This document shows positions 40,345-55,346 of a DNA stretch of 64,000 nt, in pieces; position 1 is the first letter of the stretch, and each line of letters starts with the position of its first letter. The stretch spans positions 493,479,627 to 493,543,626 of the forward strand of contig CM046881.1 in assembly GCA_025667525.1 (NCBI GenBank), given 5' to 3'. A program made the translations under genes and the position numbers. Source of the DNA: Glebionis coronaria (Eukaryota; Streptophyta; Magnoliopsida; Asterales; Asteraceae). The notes beneath the pieces were generated by a model. It was not told the origin of the DNA, searched no databases, and saw only the letters and a program-made list of their open reading frames with translations.

Positions 40345-43300
40345 TGTAACTCCCCCGTTTTGCATACCTCAGCGGAAGCTTAAGTCTGGGGTATTACTTC
40401 ATAATTATCACAGTCATAATCATAAAAATAACTTAAAAAAGGCTTTCATAAAATATAAGTTATCATTCAATAATAAGAGTGTTACAAAATAAGATCCGAA
40501 GATCTCTAGTTGATAAAAACATGGATGATAACAATTTGGACGTCCTCATGTCTAATTCCACGCCGTGTCGTCGTCGCTTAAATACCTGAGATACATGCTT
40601 AAAGTCAAGGTTAAGTAAAATTCATAAGTTTTTAAATAATAATTTTGAATACAAGTATCCTTCCAGTAGGTTACGCTACCGTGAGTAAAATAATGTAATA
40701 GCGGGCTACGTTGTTATACACCCCTATGGAAATAATTGTAATTTAACTATCAAATCATCACAGTGATAGTAGGATGAACCTAAGTCCTTATGATAGGCAA
40801 CTAGTCAGAATGTACACATAATATCATCAACTATAGTGACAAGATACACCCGTGATATCTATCCAGGACATAAGACATGCACTTATTATTCTTGGACATG
40901 AGCCAAGACATGACCTTAATATTTAGTGAGGACATGTCTAATAATCAAGACATGCCACTAATATGATTCATAATATTCCAATAATTGGGTTAAGGTACTC
41001 GAGAAAATAATCTATATCAGGACATCATACATTTCATAAATCACATGTATTCAGTGTTAAAGCACATATTCCCCCTCGCGAGTTTATAAAACAGTAAAAT
41101 ATAAAAAGTGAGGCTATAAACTCACAATATTAGAATTAAAAAATATATAGTAAAAACAATTTTTATTTCTTTATTAAGTAGTATGCATCCCATCCCACAG
41201 AGTTTAGAAAATATTATAAAGTAGTAAAAGTGAGACAATGAATCTCACCTTGATATGAGAAATCTGATTGACGTCAAAAGTGACTATTTGATAATTAATG
41301 ACTTCCAAGCGCAACTTGAGTTAATATGTTAAGTTTTTAGAAAAAAATTTACTCTAGGACTTTGTTAAGGTTTTATGCTTTTGTTCAGGGAACTGTTGTA
41401 ATATTGCATCACTGTTTGGGCCATAATATTTTAGAGATCATTTAGTAAACGTTTAAGGAGTTAGGAAACTCTATATCCAAATGCCAACAAACTCACTCAG
41501 AACATAATATAAAGATGACACACTTCATATGAAGCTCCTTAGTAACATGATACATTAATAGTTCATATTTCTTCACATATTAGTGGATGATAACTTATGT
41601 AAAAATAATTTATATAATTATTTTTCTATAACTGAATATTATTTAATTTATTCTATTTCATAAATAATATAGCAATATTACATTTTATACCTTTAAGTAT
41701 ATCAAAATGAAAATTTATACCCTTTTAGAAAATGGCAAAACAACCTTTTGGAGTTTATAAGTTTAGGATATTTACATTTTAACCAAAAATACTATATTTT
41801 AGGTTAATTACACTATTAGCCCAAAAAGTTAATAGTTTTGGAAATTACACATTTAATCCCTTAAGTATAAAATACTTATCTTTTAGGATTGAAACTTTAC
41901 AAAGTTAGTCCTTATAGTTTATAATTTAGGAAAATGTAATTTTTAGTCACTATAATTATATCTTTCCTACTTTGGCAAGAAATACCCCTCTAGTTCAAAA
42001 TAATTCATTTTAAGTCCAAACTTATGAAATTTATATTTTTGAAATCTGATTCTTAAATATAACTTTTAAAAATAATAGATTTTAGGAGCTTTTTATTAAA
42101 CTAGCTTATAGCTTATTATGTCATGTAAAACACTAGTTTAGGGTTTTCAAGGTACACATTCTTTATAAAAACATTATAAGAGCTTATCAAACTTATGGAT
42201 TATTGAGGGAGCTTATTAGGAGCATGCCGGACATATATAAATAGGAAAATATCTTATAGAACAAGGAGATAACATACAAAACATGAAAAATGAGAAACTA
42301 GGTTTCTAGAGCTCGAATTCACTTCTACTTTTTCTAGTGTTGATAGGAGCTTATCTTGGGATTAATACTGATATTAGGATCTTCTTAGGACTTCAATGAG
42401 AGCTTGTAATAAGAGATTGGGCATAGATTAAAGTGTGTGGGGTGATTTGAACCATGGTGATGGTAACGACTATTTATAGCCTTCATATTGCCTTGGAGGC
42501 CAAGAGGGAGAATGGAGAGGTGTACAAGACCTGGATTATGACTAAGGTAGTTACTAGATGTGTCTTATTAGCTAGAAAATAGAATAGATGGTGTTAGAGA
42601 TAAGAAGAGGCCACGACTTGTAATAATTACAAGGGATCACATAGATCTTACAAGAAACTTACAAGGTGTCAATGGAGGTGCTAAGGTGTGTGATTGACCT
42701 AATTTTAGGATTTAATAACTTAGTTTAGGTTTTAATCAAGTTTAGAAAATAATTAAGGCTTAAAAACCTAGTCGGATTAGGGTTCGATCTTTGTGATTAA
42801 GATTTAAATCAGTGTTTAAGGGTAGTTAAGGGTGTCATTAATGATTATACATTATGTTTAAGGTGTTTATAAACTTGGTTTAAAATATTGTATATGTTTA
42901 AAGTGGTTTTGTAGGAAAAATACCTAATTTGAATATTTATTCATAAAGGACTTGTACATTGTGCTTAAAATGGTTGTACTATGATTTATGATGAAATTAT
43001 CTCCTAAATGTTGTGATCTTTTGACTTGTAAACTTAGTTTTGATGGCTATATAGGTTTATAGGAGAAATTGAGGGATAAAGGGTGATTTTGAATATTATG
43101 AATCAAAGGGTTGTACATTGTGCTTAATGGAGTTGTACTATACTCTTGAAGGGAAAATATTTTCAAATATATATGTGATTTTATGTTATACACTTTCTTT
43201 GGAAACTTGTACATATGTTTTATATAGTGATATCTCATGAAATTTAGGTTTTGAGGTGTGATTTAATGTAATAGGTTCATTTCATAATAAATATTGTAGT

Positions 43301-43424
43301 TGATATGTTATGCGAATAACATATGTTATAATGTTGATCTTAGATCACTGACTTGATATATAATGATATTTACATGGTCATAGTACTTATATATTTGGTA
43401 TTGCTTGTTGTATGTGTCCGTTTA
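40345..43424 (+). mobile_element. LTR-like sequence starting TGTAACTCCCCC, extent uncertain
   Basis: It starts TGTAACTCCCCCGTTTTG inside the preceding pseudogene. It has the style of Ty3/gypsy LTR starts (TGTAACACCCC) and continues with the CAGCGGAAGCTTAAGTCTGG phrase common in such LTRs. No coding motif occurs to 43424, and I could not find the matching CA end or a target duplication. A long solo LTR or a truncated one are both possible. The end given is simply where the perfect inverted repeat begins. Confidence 0.4.
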
Positions 43425-43527
43425 GTTTCCTATGTAAGTCACATTACATAGTTAATACTTAAAACAAAGCAAAATTTCTTCATAGGAAACTTTTGCTTTG
43501 TTTTAAGTATTAACTATGTAATGTGAC
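43425..43527. repeat. Perfect 37-bp inverted repeat with interleaved 10-bp pair
   Basis: Arm 43438-43474 (GTCACATTACATAG...) is an exact reverse complement of 43491-43527, with 16 bases between. The 10-mer GTTTCCTATG at 43425-43434, just outside the left arm, is the exact reverse complement of CATAGGAAAC at 43481-43490 inside the spacer. The sequence can form a strong hairpin. Confidence 0.95.
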
Positions 43528-44540
43528 ACTAATCATTTTCGACGTTGGTGCTGGTAGGGCTGAAAGTTCAATGAGATATTCTTCTCTATCAGGCTCATAA
43601 AAAGAGTCTCAAAAGAAAGGTTTGTACAATTTCTAAAAATAAGAATTGAAATGAGTTTACAACAATTTACTCGGGGCAGAGTAAAAGAATAAAAGTATCA
43701 AACAAATAAATATTAGATATTCCATGATACATAAAATCTCAATAACGAAATAATTACTTAATTCATCATTTATTTTTAACTCCGGTGCGTGCACTAGCAT
43801 TAAAACGGGTATTTGAATATCCAAATCAGTGTTTAATCACATGTGACTTTTTATGTAACTTTCAACAACGGAAAAAACAAACCAGATGAAAAAATGTGAA
43901 GAATATCAAAAGAAAATGTTTACCAAAAGAATATCAAAGTGAACATCTAAAAGACAATTAAATGCTCGTCGAGTTGGGTGATTTAGTTTTTTTATTAATG
44001 ATTAATGGTTTAAGAATTATTTTTTTGAAAAAACAAATGTGAAATTGAGTTTATTATAATATAGAATATGAGTGATTAAGATTGATTCATTGTTTTTTTA
44101 AAGGCAGCTTTATATATATTAACAAACTAAATAAATGAGTGTTGATACCTTTTGGTCGTTTTAATATAGCTTGTAGATTTCGACTAAGTAGAGTAAACTC
44201 TATATAGCCTAAGTAGAAGCCTTGTATGAATATCAAAGAGTATATGAAATCTACTCTTTGATATGATGAAAATTAAGAATACTGAGTATATATGAACAAA
44301 CAAGTATTATACACCAAAAGCTTTAATATTATTGAGAATAATACGAGTATTCTAAGAAAGTACTAGGGTCACAAAGAACTTAAAGCTAGAATGAAACAAA
44401 AGAATGTTGTGTATGACATCTAAACCTAGGACCACATTTTACATTTCAGTGAGTCTTTTACAAGATAAGAACAAAAACAATCTTTTAAATTTGAGAAGAT
44501 ATACACGCAATATTTATAGTTGATAACAAACACGTCTTCA
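43528..44540. other. Intergenic, no gene seen
   Basis: AT-rich sequence. A minus-strand scrap near 43555-43620 gives a short peptide containing EEYLIELSALPAPTSKM but I cannot place it. No LTR edge or RNA gene is visible. Confidence 0.4.
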
Positions 44541-44842
44541 ATCTCTATCTTCTTCAGATGAATTAATATTACTAGCACCACCAAACTTGACCATGGCCAT
44601 CTGACCAGACGATAACAACACTAATATTATACTTCCAACACAATTCCATCAGTACTTGTAGTGCAAAATAAACAACACTAATTTTTATTCCCAAAAAAAC
44701 CTCCCCTAAACTTGTGATTACTTATTTAAATCTACAAGTTTCTTGAATAAAAATAGGAATAATAAAATCTGCATACAAGTATTTTACTACCTCCTCTGCC
44801 AAATGTGGGATAGTTTCTTCTTGTCTCAAACCTGGTCCTATC
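44541..44842 (-). pseudogene. Continuation of the Sirevirus-type 3' ORF beyond the solo LTR
   Basis: The minus-strand peptide PGLRQEETIPHLAEEVVKY near 44780-44835 continues the degenerate ORF that is read at 46207-49376. The solo LTR at 44848-46201 was inserted between the two parts. It fades into non-coding sequence to the left. Confidence 0.45.
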
Positions 44843-46206
44843 ATACTTGTTGGGGCGTGCATAAGTCATAGTTAGTATTTTATACGACCGAGAGTAATTG
44901 GGCTTAAGGGGTCACACACTTAGACATCGAGCTCATCTTATATTAAGTTATAAAATATAATACGACTATATTTATTGTGTAAACTTAGTTTGATAAAAGT
45001 GTATACGTATTATTAATTAATTAATAAGTTAAAATGTATAACAAGGATTAATTAATAAGACTTAATACTTTAAGGTAATTAGTGTAATTACATAAGTAAG
45101 TATATAGAAAGTAAAAAATGTCAAACCAAGACACCCCTAAGGGGTATTCGGCTGACTACAAGGATGATGAATCCTTAGATTCCTAGATCTTTAAGCTTCT
45201 AGGCATAATCATTGTTCATATGATATAAATCATAGCGGAAAAGAACAATAATCATGAAACAAGGTGTTTAGGCACAAGAACACAAAGATTACTCAATTGG
45301 ATTGCTCATTATATTAATAATAAACAATCACTAGGTGTGTATACATTTAATCCCACACCTAGTCGACACACGCTTTAGGTTTACATTGTATATGAAAGCT
45401 ATGAATTAACCTATAACCCTTGGTTCCTTTTATAGTGTAAGGATTAGGGTTTTACAAGAGATACGAATGAATAATATCTAAATATTCTATTTAGATAAAC
45501 TATATTCTAAATATCGTCCTACAATATCTTGTATATATCCTCTAAATATAAGTCCATCAACGTTGGATATTTGTCAGCGTCAACAATACACGTGTCAGCG
45601 TCTAGCTTTCACATGTCAGCGTTTTTGAACAAACGTCTTGGTATTTCTTCATTTTGATTTTCTGCCACATCAACTTTTAGACCCAACAAAGGAAAAAGAA
45701 AGGAGAAGAAAGATTTTGATTCAAGAAGGATAATTTATTTGGAGGTTAAGTTGTAATCTTTTTATCAAAAATAATCCCAAGCTCTAGTATCTAAACACAT
45801 GAATGTGATTCATTATTTTATAACTTTAAACCAAACTTTTTCCCCTTGTTTGTTCTTGGTGGTCGACGACACAAATACCCACAAAGGTATTCAGGTTTGA
45901 TTTTTATTAAGTATAAACTTAATCAATATCTTGCAATCGAGATTGATTGAGGTGTTGTGTAGACTATCTTAGAGAAGATCTTACTTGATCTTTGGTTTGT
46001 GGTAATCGGTTTGGGTATAACGAAAGTTAGGGTTTCATTTAGTTTTGGTGATCTTCGTGTTCTTGATCATCGTTCTTGGAGAAAATGTATGTTTACTTAA
46101 TCTTATGTTAATTACATTGTATGCATAGTTGTTTGATCCTATCCGTTGTGTTTACTCTTGATGCATGTATGTTAGATACATTCAGTTGTTAAATTCCAAC
46201 AATACT
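44843..46206. mobile_element. Solo LTR (44848-46201) with perfect ATACT target duplication
   Basis: The LTR begins TGTTGG and ends CCAACA, a 6-bp perfect inverted end. It is flanked by ATACT on both sides (44843-44847 and 46202-46206). The length is 1354 bases, and there is no internal retroelement sequence. This is the signature left by recombination between the two LTRs of an element. The TGTTGG end is common in Ty1/copia families. The host sequence on both sides is the decayed minus-strand Sirevirus-type ORF. Confidence 0.9.
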
Positions 46207-49376
<3,170 letters not shown>

Positions 49377-50190
49377 TGTTATAAGTAAGAAGATGAGTGA
49401 TTAGAGATGATATAAAATTCTAGGTGAAAGTAATAAAGGTAAAAGTGAGGGTTTGGAAAAGGAAATGGAGAATACTCGAATTAGGAAGATATGATTGGGC
49501 CGATGAATTTAAGTTACCAATTATAGGGTAACTAGGTAGTGATTGAATGTTAGAAATTAAGTAAATATCTTTGGAAAAGATTACCTATGGGCGAAGTAAT
49601 TGGCGAAAAAATCTCAACGACTATACAACGATTTTAATTATGCTACCAGCATTAATCCTACTACTAACGATATTAATCCTAAAATAACATTAATTTTTAT
49701 TCCCAACAATGAGGATGGAACCCATAACAAACAAAAACATATAAAAAAGAACAAAATACATTCCAAGTCCTCATAAACAAACAACTCAAAACCATAAGGC
49801 TATAATATTAAAAAGAACTGACCAAACTGATAAATCCAAAGCCACTACCTACATGAGAAAATAAGATACCCTAAATCAAAATTGATACCAATGTCCAAAA
49901 TCCTGCAAAAGAAACCATCTTTGGCACGCAAAAAATTAAACTAAACCAAAATTTGATATTTCAGTGAAATCAAAAAATACTTAGAACCCTCACATAAAAG
50001 AAAAGCAGACATAAAAAATGCAAGCTGTCCTCGGAAAATAGAAGTGAAAAACCTGCAACCATGAAATAAAATAATTAGAGAATCATATATGCTACTGACA
50101 TCGAAACACAAAAAAGAACCCTTTATATATTGCAAGCTTTAATTAGATTTGAACACCAAGCTAACCATGGCGTAATTGCCTCTCTTGATC
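49377..50190 (-). other. Upstream region of the minus-strand 3' ORF, pyrimidine-rich leader
   Basis: Read on the minus strand, the 150 bases before the ATG at 49376 are pyrimidine-rich (CCAAACCCTCACTTTTACC at about 49440-49460) and the start context is ATAACAATGGCG. This parallels the leader of the related plus-strand ORF at 59093. The rest, to the copia LTR at 50191, holds nothing I recognise. Confidence 0.35.
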
Positions 50191-50880
50191 TGTTAGATAT
50201 CCAAACATGTGTAAGGACCCAAAGCTCATCACATATTGTAGTGATATTGGAGATTTTATTTTCTCACACCCTGTTCTTACGAGAACACCACACAAGGTAT
50301 AACATCGATCAACACACCACTTGCCGAATTGGTTTTTCTTTTACGTTAAGACTATTATTGTCATCATAATTAATGATACTTTAAATACACTTATTGAAAC
50401 TATAGCGGTTTTTTGTATTTTGTATGTTGTGTGTTTGTGCAGGGATTGTGGTTGCGAAGTGAGTAAAGTTGGAGGACTGAAGTACAAAGATGGATTCTTA
50501 GCTGGACTGTAAAGCTTGGAGCTTCATCTAAGGTTTCATTCAACCGTTTTATTTCTCTGTCTACAATCACACACACATACTTGATTCTCTCTCTAGTTAT
50601 GTTAAGTTTATTAGTAGACTAATCATTCAGTTACGATTAATCTCTTCTTGATCTGTATTCATATCAATTTTCTTGATTGATTGAGTGTTCATATTGTTAT
50701 GAATGATTGAGTGTTTTGTATGTGAGTGATAAGATCCACCTAGTGAGGATTATTTTTGTTATCAAGCACACGTTTGTAAACTCGATCGTTTTGTACATAT
50801 TTTGATCCTAATAAGCACTAAAAGGGTGGTTGGTTGAGTACATCTGAAGGATCTTGTTCATTGTCTCGGTATTGTTTACA
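50191..50880 (+). repeat. 5' LTR of a Ty1/copia element
   Basis: It starts TGTTAGATATCC and ends GTTTACA, immediately followed by the primer site at 50881. The 690-base length fits a copia LTR. The start is chosen from the TGT...ACA ends because no second LTR is in the window to confirm it. Confidence 0.55.
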
Positions 50881-50892
50881 TGGTATCAGATA
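50881..50892 (+). promoter_or_regulatory. Primer binding site, tRNA-iMet type
   Basis: TGGTATCAGATA matches the first ten bases of the usual copia site TGGTATCAGAGC. It directly abuts the LTR end. Confidence 0.75.
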
Positions 50893-51370
50893 CTGGTTCT
50901 CTAAAATCGTGATTTTCAATATTTGGGTTTTGGAAAAATTTGGGGGTTTTATGATTCTTGTGGTTCTTGGGCCTTCTGGTGGTCGAGTCTTAATGGCCAT
51001 GTGACGAATTGTTTATTGTGGTGATTAATTTGGTTTTGGTGAAATTAGGGTTTTGAAACCCTAGTTTGATTTTTGGACTTTCTTGCCTCAATTGGTTCTT
51101 GGTTGTTTTCACTGGTTCTTGAGTTATGTAAGTTGATCTTACCTTGATTATCGTTGTAATTGAGGTGGGTGAAAATGGGCTCATTTAACGTCTTGGCCCT
51201 CCAGCCTTGACTGGTGTGGAAACCTGCTCTAGCTAGCCCCAGTTCACCCAATTGCATTTCTGGTGATCTTGGTGTTGATCTATTTTTTTATTTTTATAGT
51301 TTTCTTGTGATTGTTTATCTTATCTATTTTTGGTTCTTGTTATTATTGTGTGTGTGCTTATTTGTTCATC
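50893..51370 (+). other. Leader of the Ty1/copia element
   Basis: About 480 bases between the primer site and the gag start. No coding motif is seen. The short minus-strand open frames here have no recognisable content. Confidence 0.5.
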
Positions 51371-52710
51371 ATGTCTGCTAGTTCTAGTAATCCTGTTCTT
51401 ATTATTAGTTTAGATGCTGGTAATCCTCTTCATGTTTAGATAGTGATAACAATAGTTCTGCATTGATTAATTTTAAGCTTCTTGGTACTGAGAATTATAG
51501 AACTTGGTGTGGTGCTATGAAACTTGCTTTATAGGCTAGAAATAAGTTTGGTTTTTTTGATGGTTCTTGTATTAGAGAGACTTATTCTACTACTAGTGAT
51601 GTTTTAACTACTCAATAATATAGGTGTAATGCTATGGTTTTGACTTGGATTATGAACTCTGTGTCTCAAGATGTGTTTATGGGTTGGGTTTATTCTAATA
51701 ATTATGCTTCTGTTTGGAAATAATTAGAAGAAACATATGATAAAGTAGATGGGTCTGTGATATATAATCTGTTACAAAAGATTAATTATGTTAAACAAGG
51801 TCGTACTTCTGTTGCTGATTACTATCAAAGGTTGAATTCATTATGGAGAGAATTTGAGTCTCTTTCTAAATTGCCTAAATGTTCTTGTGAAGTTAAATGT
51901 GCTTGTCCTGCTAGTACTAAATTAGTGTGGCATCAGAATGTTACGAAACTTATGCAGTTCTTGATGGGTCTTGATGATTGTTTTCAACCTGTTAGGAGTT
52001 CTTTGTTAACTAGGGATCCTCTCCCTAAGGTTAAAGAGGCTTATAATACTGTTTCAAAGGAGGAGTCTCATAGGGGGTTTATGAGACTTCTAGTGTTACA
52101 GAATCTAAAATGAATGCTTCTTCTTTTGATGTTAAGTCATCTAATGTGAATGGTAATAGAAGGAATTCTAATAACAATAACACTAGAAGTAATAATGGTT
52201 TTAATAATAATATTGGTAATAGAGGACCTAATCTTAATCTAAATTGCAAGAATTATGGCAAGATTGGTCATACTGAAAGGTGTTATGAATTGGTTGGGTT
52301 TCACTATGGTTTTAAAAGGTCTAACTGTTGTGTGAATACTTATTCTGGATTGAATAAACCTAACTTCAATGCTAACATTGAAGTTAAGTCTGAAATGGCT
52401 CTAGTATGTCTACTGGTTTTTTTTCTACTAATAATAAGTTGTATGTGCAAATTGTGAGTTTTGGTTGGATTATTGATTCTGATGCTAATCAACATTTAAC
52501 TGTTTCTACTATTGGTGTGACTCATGTGGTTGATGTGTCTAGTCTTAATCTTACTGGTTGGTCATCCTAATGGTACTCTTGCTATTGTTTGTCATATTGG
52601 TAATCTGAAGCTTACTAATAGTATGATTTTGTATGATGTTCTTATTGTTCCTGGTTATTGTGTTAGTCTTCTTTTGGTTAACAAGTTGATTAGTGTTGGG
52701 AATCTAAGTT
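51371..52710 (+). pseudogene. Gag and start of protease of a Ty1/copia element, truncated
   Basis: It starts MSASSSNPVL at 51371. A frameshift near 51440 precedes the gag core: FKLLGTENYRTWCGAMKLAL, FGFFDGSC, LEETYDKVDGSV, INYVKQGRTSVADYYQRLNS, then a Cys-rich KCSCEVKCACP. Stops occur within it (51534, 51617, 51722). A zinc knuckle with its second Cys changed to Tyr (NCKNYGKIGHTERC) is at about 52245-52283. A protease start with Asn for Ser/Thr-Gly style residues (WIIDSDANQHLT) is near 52470. The reading stops at 52710, where the next LTR begins, so integrase and reverse transcriptase lie beyond the window or are lost. Confidence 0.78.
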
Positions 52711-52943
52711 TGTTAGATTTACCTTAGTCATAGATTTAGACTTAAATTAAGTTGTTTGATATTAACTTTCCTGTGCCTAGGTGACAAGCAAGTAACCCAA
52801 GACTCACAGAGTTCTAAGTCTCTGTGAGCAACCACAGAGGAGTCCAAGTCAGAGACATTGTCAAGGAAGTCGAAGATTACTTGAAGACATACTCATTGGC
52901 TGTGATGGATAACAACCAAGATGTATCAGTGACTCTAAGTGGT

Positions 52944-52982
52944 TAAGTGTTAACAGGGGTGACAATACACTGTTAACACTTA
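52944..52982. repeat. 13-bp perfect hairpin in the LTR
   Basis: Arms TAAGTGTTAACAG (52944-52956) and CTGTTAACACTTA (52970-52982) are separated by 13 bases. The right arm ends exactly at the TTA that serves as target duplication of the MITE, so the MITE inserted at the foot of the hairpin. Confidence 0.9.
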
Positions 52983-53363
52983 GAGGGTGTTTGGTTAAGA
53001 TTATAAGTGGGCTTAGGCTTATATTATATAAGAAAATTATGGCTTTTATATAATAAGCTTATAAGCCTTTGTTAAGTGTTTGGTTTAGCTTATATAACTA
53101 ATATGGTAAAATGACAAAAAAGTACATAAAAATAAAAATAATAGTAATTATTAAATAAGGGTATAAAAGTCTTTTTAGGTAATATTTTTATATAAGCCCA
53201 ATTAACCTTACATAAGACACAAATTCTTGGCTTAACAAAACCTCCTTATATAAGCTTATAAGACCACTTATATAAGCTTAACCAAACACTTGGTTTTGGC
53301 TTATAAGCTTATATAAGCTAATAAGCTTATAAGCCCACTATATAAGCTAAAACAAACACCCTC
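52983..53363. mobile_element. MITE with GAGGGTGTTTG inverted ends and TTA duplication
   Basis: It starts GAGGGTGTTTGG and ends CAAACACCCTC; the 11-bp ends are perfect inverted repeats, and subterminal TAAGCTTATAAGC words are repeated on both sides. TTA flanks it at 52980-52982 and 53364-53366, as expected of PIF/Harbinger (Tourist-type) MITEs. An alternative reading is AGGGTGTTTG ends with a CTTAG duplication. It is 381 bases, AT-rich and non-coding. Confidence 0.82.
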
Positions 53364-53848
53364 TTAGTACACTTTGGACATACCTAAGTGTTTAAACGGG
53401 AAGTTATGCAGCCTAAAGTACAAGGTATGAAGAAAAGGGAAACTATGTCAGCTCTGTTTCCCTAAAGCGTTGTAGCAGACTAACAAGAATAGAAGAGCAT
53501 CTTGTGACACATGTTTGACATTGTTTGTTTTGTGTAGTCACCATCAACCAGCACTAGAAGTCAACCTCGTACCACTATAAATAGGATATGTAGGCTAGAG
53601 TTAATGTTGTTCACTTTGTTAGATTTCACACATTAACTCTTTAGAACTTATTGAACGAACAGGTGTGCCTATGTTCTTAAGTTAGCTTTATTTTGTCCAA
53701 AGTGTACACGACACATTGTCATCAAATTGTTTTATCCATAACACATGTAATACTTGTTATACAATAATAAAGTCTTACATTTGAAAACTATTTACTTGTG
53801 CTATTTATCTTTGTTAATCATTTCAAGCTAGTATTAGGGACTTTCAAT

Positions 53849-53860
53849 TGGTATCAGAGC
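53849..53860 (+). promoter_or_regulatory. Primer binding site, tRNA-iMet type
   Basis: TGGTATCAGAGC is the exact canonical initiator-tRNA primer site of plant copia elements, two bases after the LTR end. Confidence 0.9.
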
Positions 53861-53919
53861 AGAGTTTGATATTAAAACCTTCATAAACATCGTTCTAAGT
53901 TTTATAATCAAGATCCATC

Positions 53920-55346
53920 ATGCCTGAAACGAGCAACACGCCACCATTTGTTTCTGGGAACAACCAAAACATTACACCATCACCTCCAAACTCACCAAGA
54001 ATAACTCCTACTCAGAATGAAGATGATATTCCTCAACTTCTCGACTCAAGAGGCGGATCTCATGTCACCAATGTACCAGTGTTTGATGAAGATGACTTTG
54101 CAAGTTGGAAAAGTTAATTTCTTGTCTATCTAGATGGACTTAAACCATTTCTTCTAAAAATTCTAGAAAATTGACCATATGTTCCCATGACACTTACCTC
54201 TACTGATGAGAATCCTCTTCCCAAACCTCTCAAGCAATGGACTCCAGCTGATAGGAAATTGGCAAACCAAGATAAATGTCTCAAGAGCATTATCATTTCT
54301 TGTCTTCCAAAACACATGATGAAATCAGTTATTCAATGTCCAACAGACAAACAAATGTGGACAAACCTCATCCTAGGTCACAAAGGACCCTCTGAAACCA
54401 AAGAAACCAAGATTTAGGCACTCAGGCTTCAGTTAATGCTTTCAAAGCACTTGAAGGTGAAAAGGTAAAACAGACGTATACAGGGCTAAATATTCTTCTC
54501 AACGACCTTGCTATGAATGAAGTCACCATTGCACAAGCTGAAGTAAATGCCACATTTGTCAACAGCCTTCCTAGAAAATGGCTGAGCATGAATCAGACCC
54601 AGAGAGCCAATAACTCCATCAAGAATGATACGTTGGCTCAGCTATATGGAAAATACAATTATGAAGAAGGGTTGATTGATACCATATACAAATCTGAGTC
54701 TGAAAGATTTTTAGTTCAGGGAGCAACATCTAAAGCCTTGATTTCTACCTCACATTCTCATGACAGCGACACTGATGTTGAAGAAGACACTCGTAACAGC
54801 CAAGAATTCATGACAGACCTCAATGCAGAGTTTCATGAAAGAGATTTACTGGCTAATCAAAGAAGATTCTACAAAAGATCAGGGAGAGTAAGATCAGCTG
54901 GTAAACAATCTGACAAATTAAAAGAGACCTGCTTTGCCTGTGGAAAACTTGGACATTTTCAAAAAGATTGTCCATCCACAAAAACATCCTCACCATCTTA
55001 CCCTTCATCATTCAAACCTTACAAGTTCAAATCACAACAAAAAAACTCATCTCACCAATCCAATTCCTCTGATAATGAGAAAAAGGATTACAAAAACAAA
55101 TACAAGGCACTAAAGGTTGAGTTGGAACAGATGAATTTGAAGCTAGAAGCTCTGTCGAAGAAGAAAGGGGGTGATAAAAAGACAGAGAAAGGGTTGGTAG
55201 CTGAAGCTTATGATTGGAATGATGAGCCGCTGACATCTAATGAAGAGGACACCACCAGGGTCAGGGCATTTATGGCAATCGCTGAGGATGAACCAGCTGT
55301 TAGAAAAGGAGATGCTAGATCAGGACAATGGTTGACATCACAATGA
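53920..55346 (+). pseudogene. Gag of the Sirevirus-like element, frameshifted
   Basis: Start MPETSNTPPF at 53920 with the core FDEDDFASWKS. In-frame stops at about 54115, 54171 and 54415 break it. The continuation lies in another frame from 54513 to 55346: QAEVNATFVNSLPRKW, an acidic/serine linker, then a canonical zinc knuckle CFACGKLGHFQKDC at 54930-54971, and a Lys-rich heptad-like segment (KYKALKVELEQMNLKLEALS). The long C-terminal coiled coil is a known habit of Sirevirus gag. The stop-codon breaks and the frame change each abolish a full-length product. Confidence 0.85.

Larger units (their letters stand above)
52711..53846 (+). repeat. 5' LTR of the Sirevirus-like element, with an inserted MITE
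   Basis: The end (ACTTTCA at 53846) is fixed by the primer site two bases on. The start at TGTTAGATTTACC is inferred from where the disrupted copia protease frame ends. Without the 381-base MITE the LTR would be about 755 bases. No second copy lies in the window to confirm it. Confidence 0.55.

Noticed and set aside
40082..40492. 136-codon plus-strand open frame
   Set aside because: It spans the junction between the minus-strand NAM-associated pseudogene and an LTR start, so it is a chance frame.
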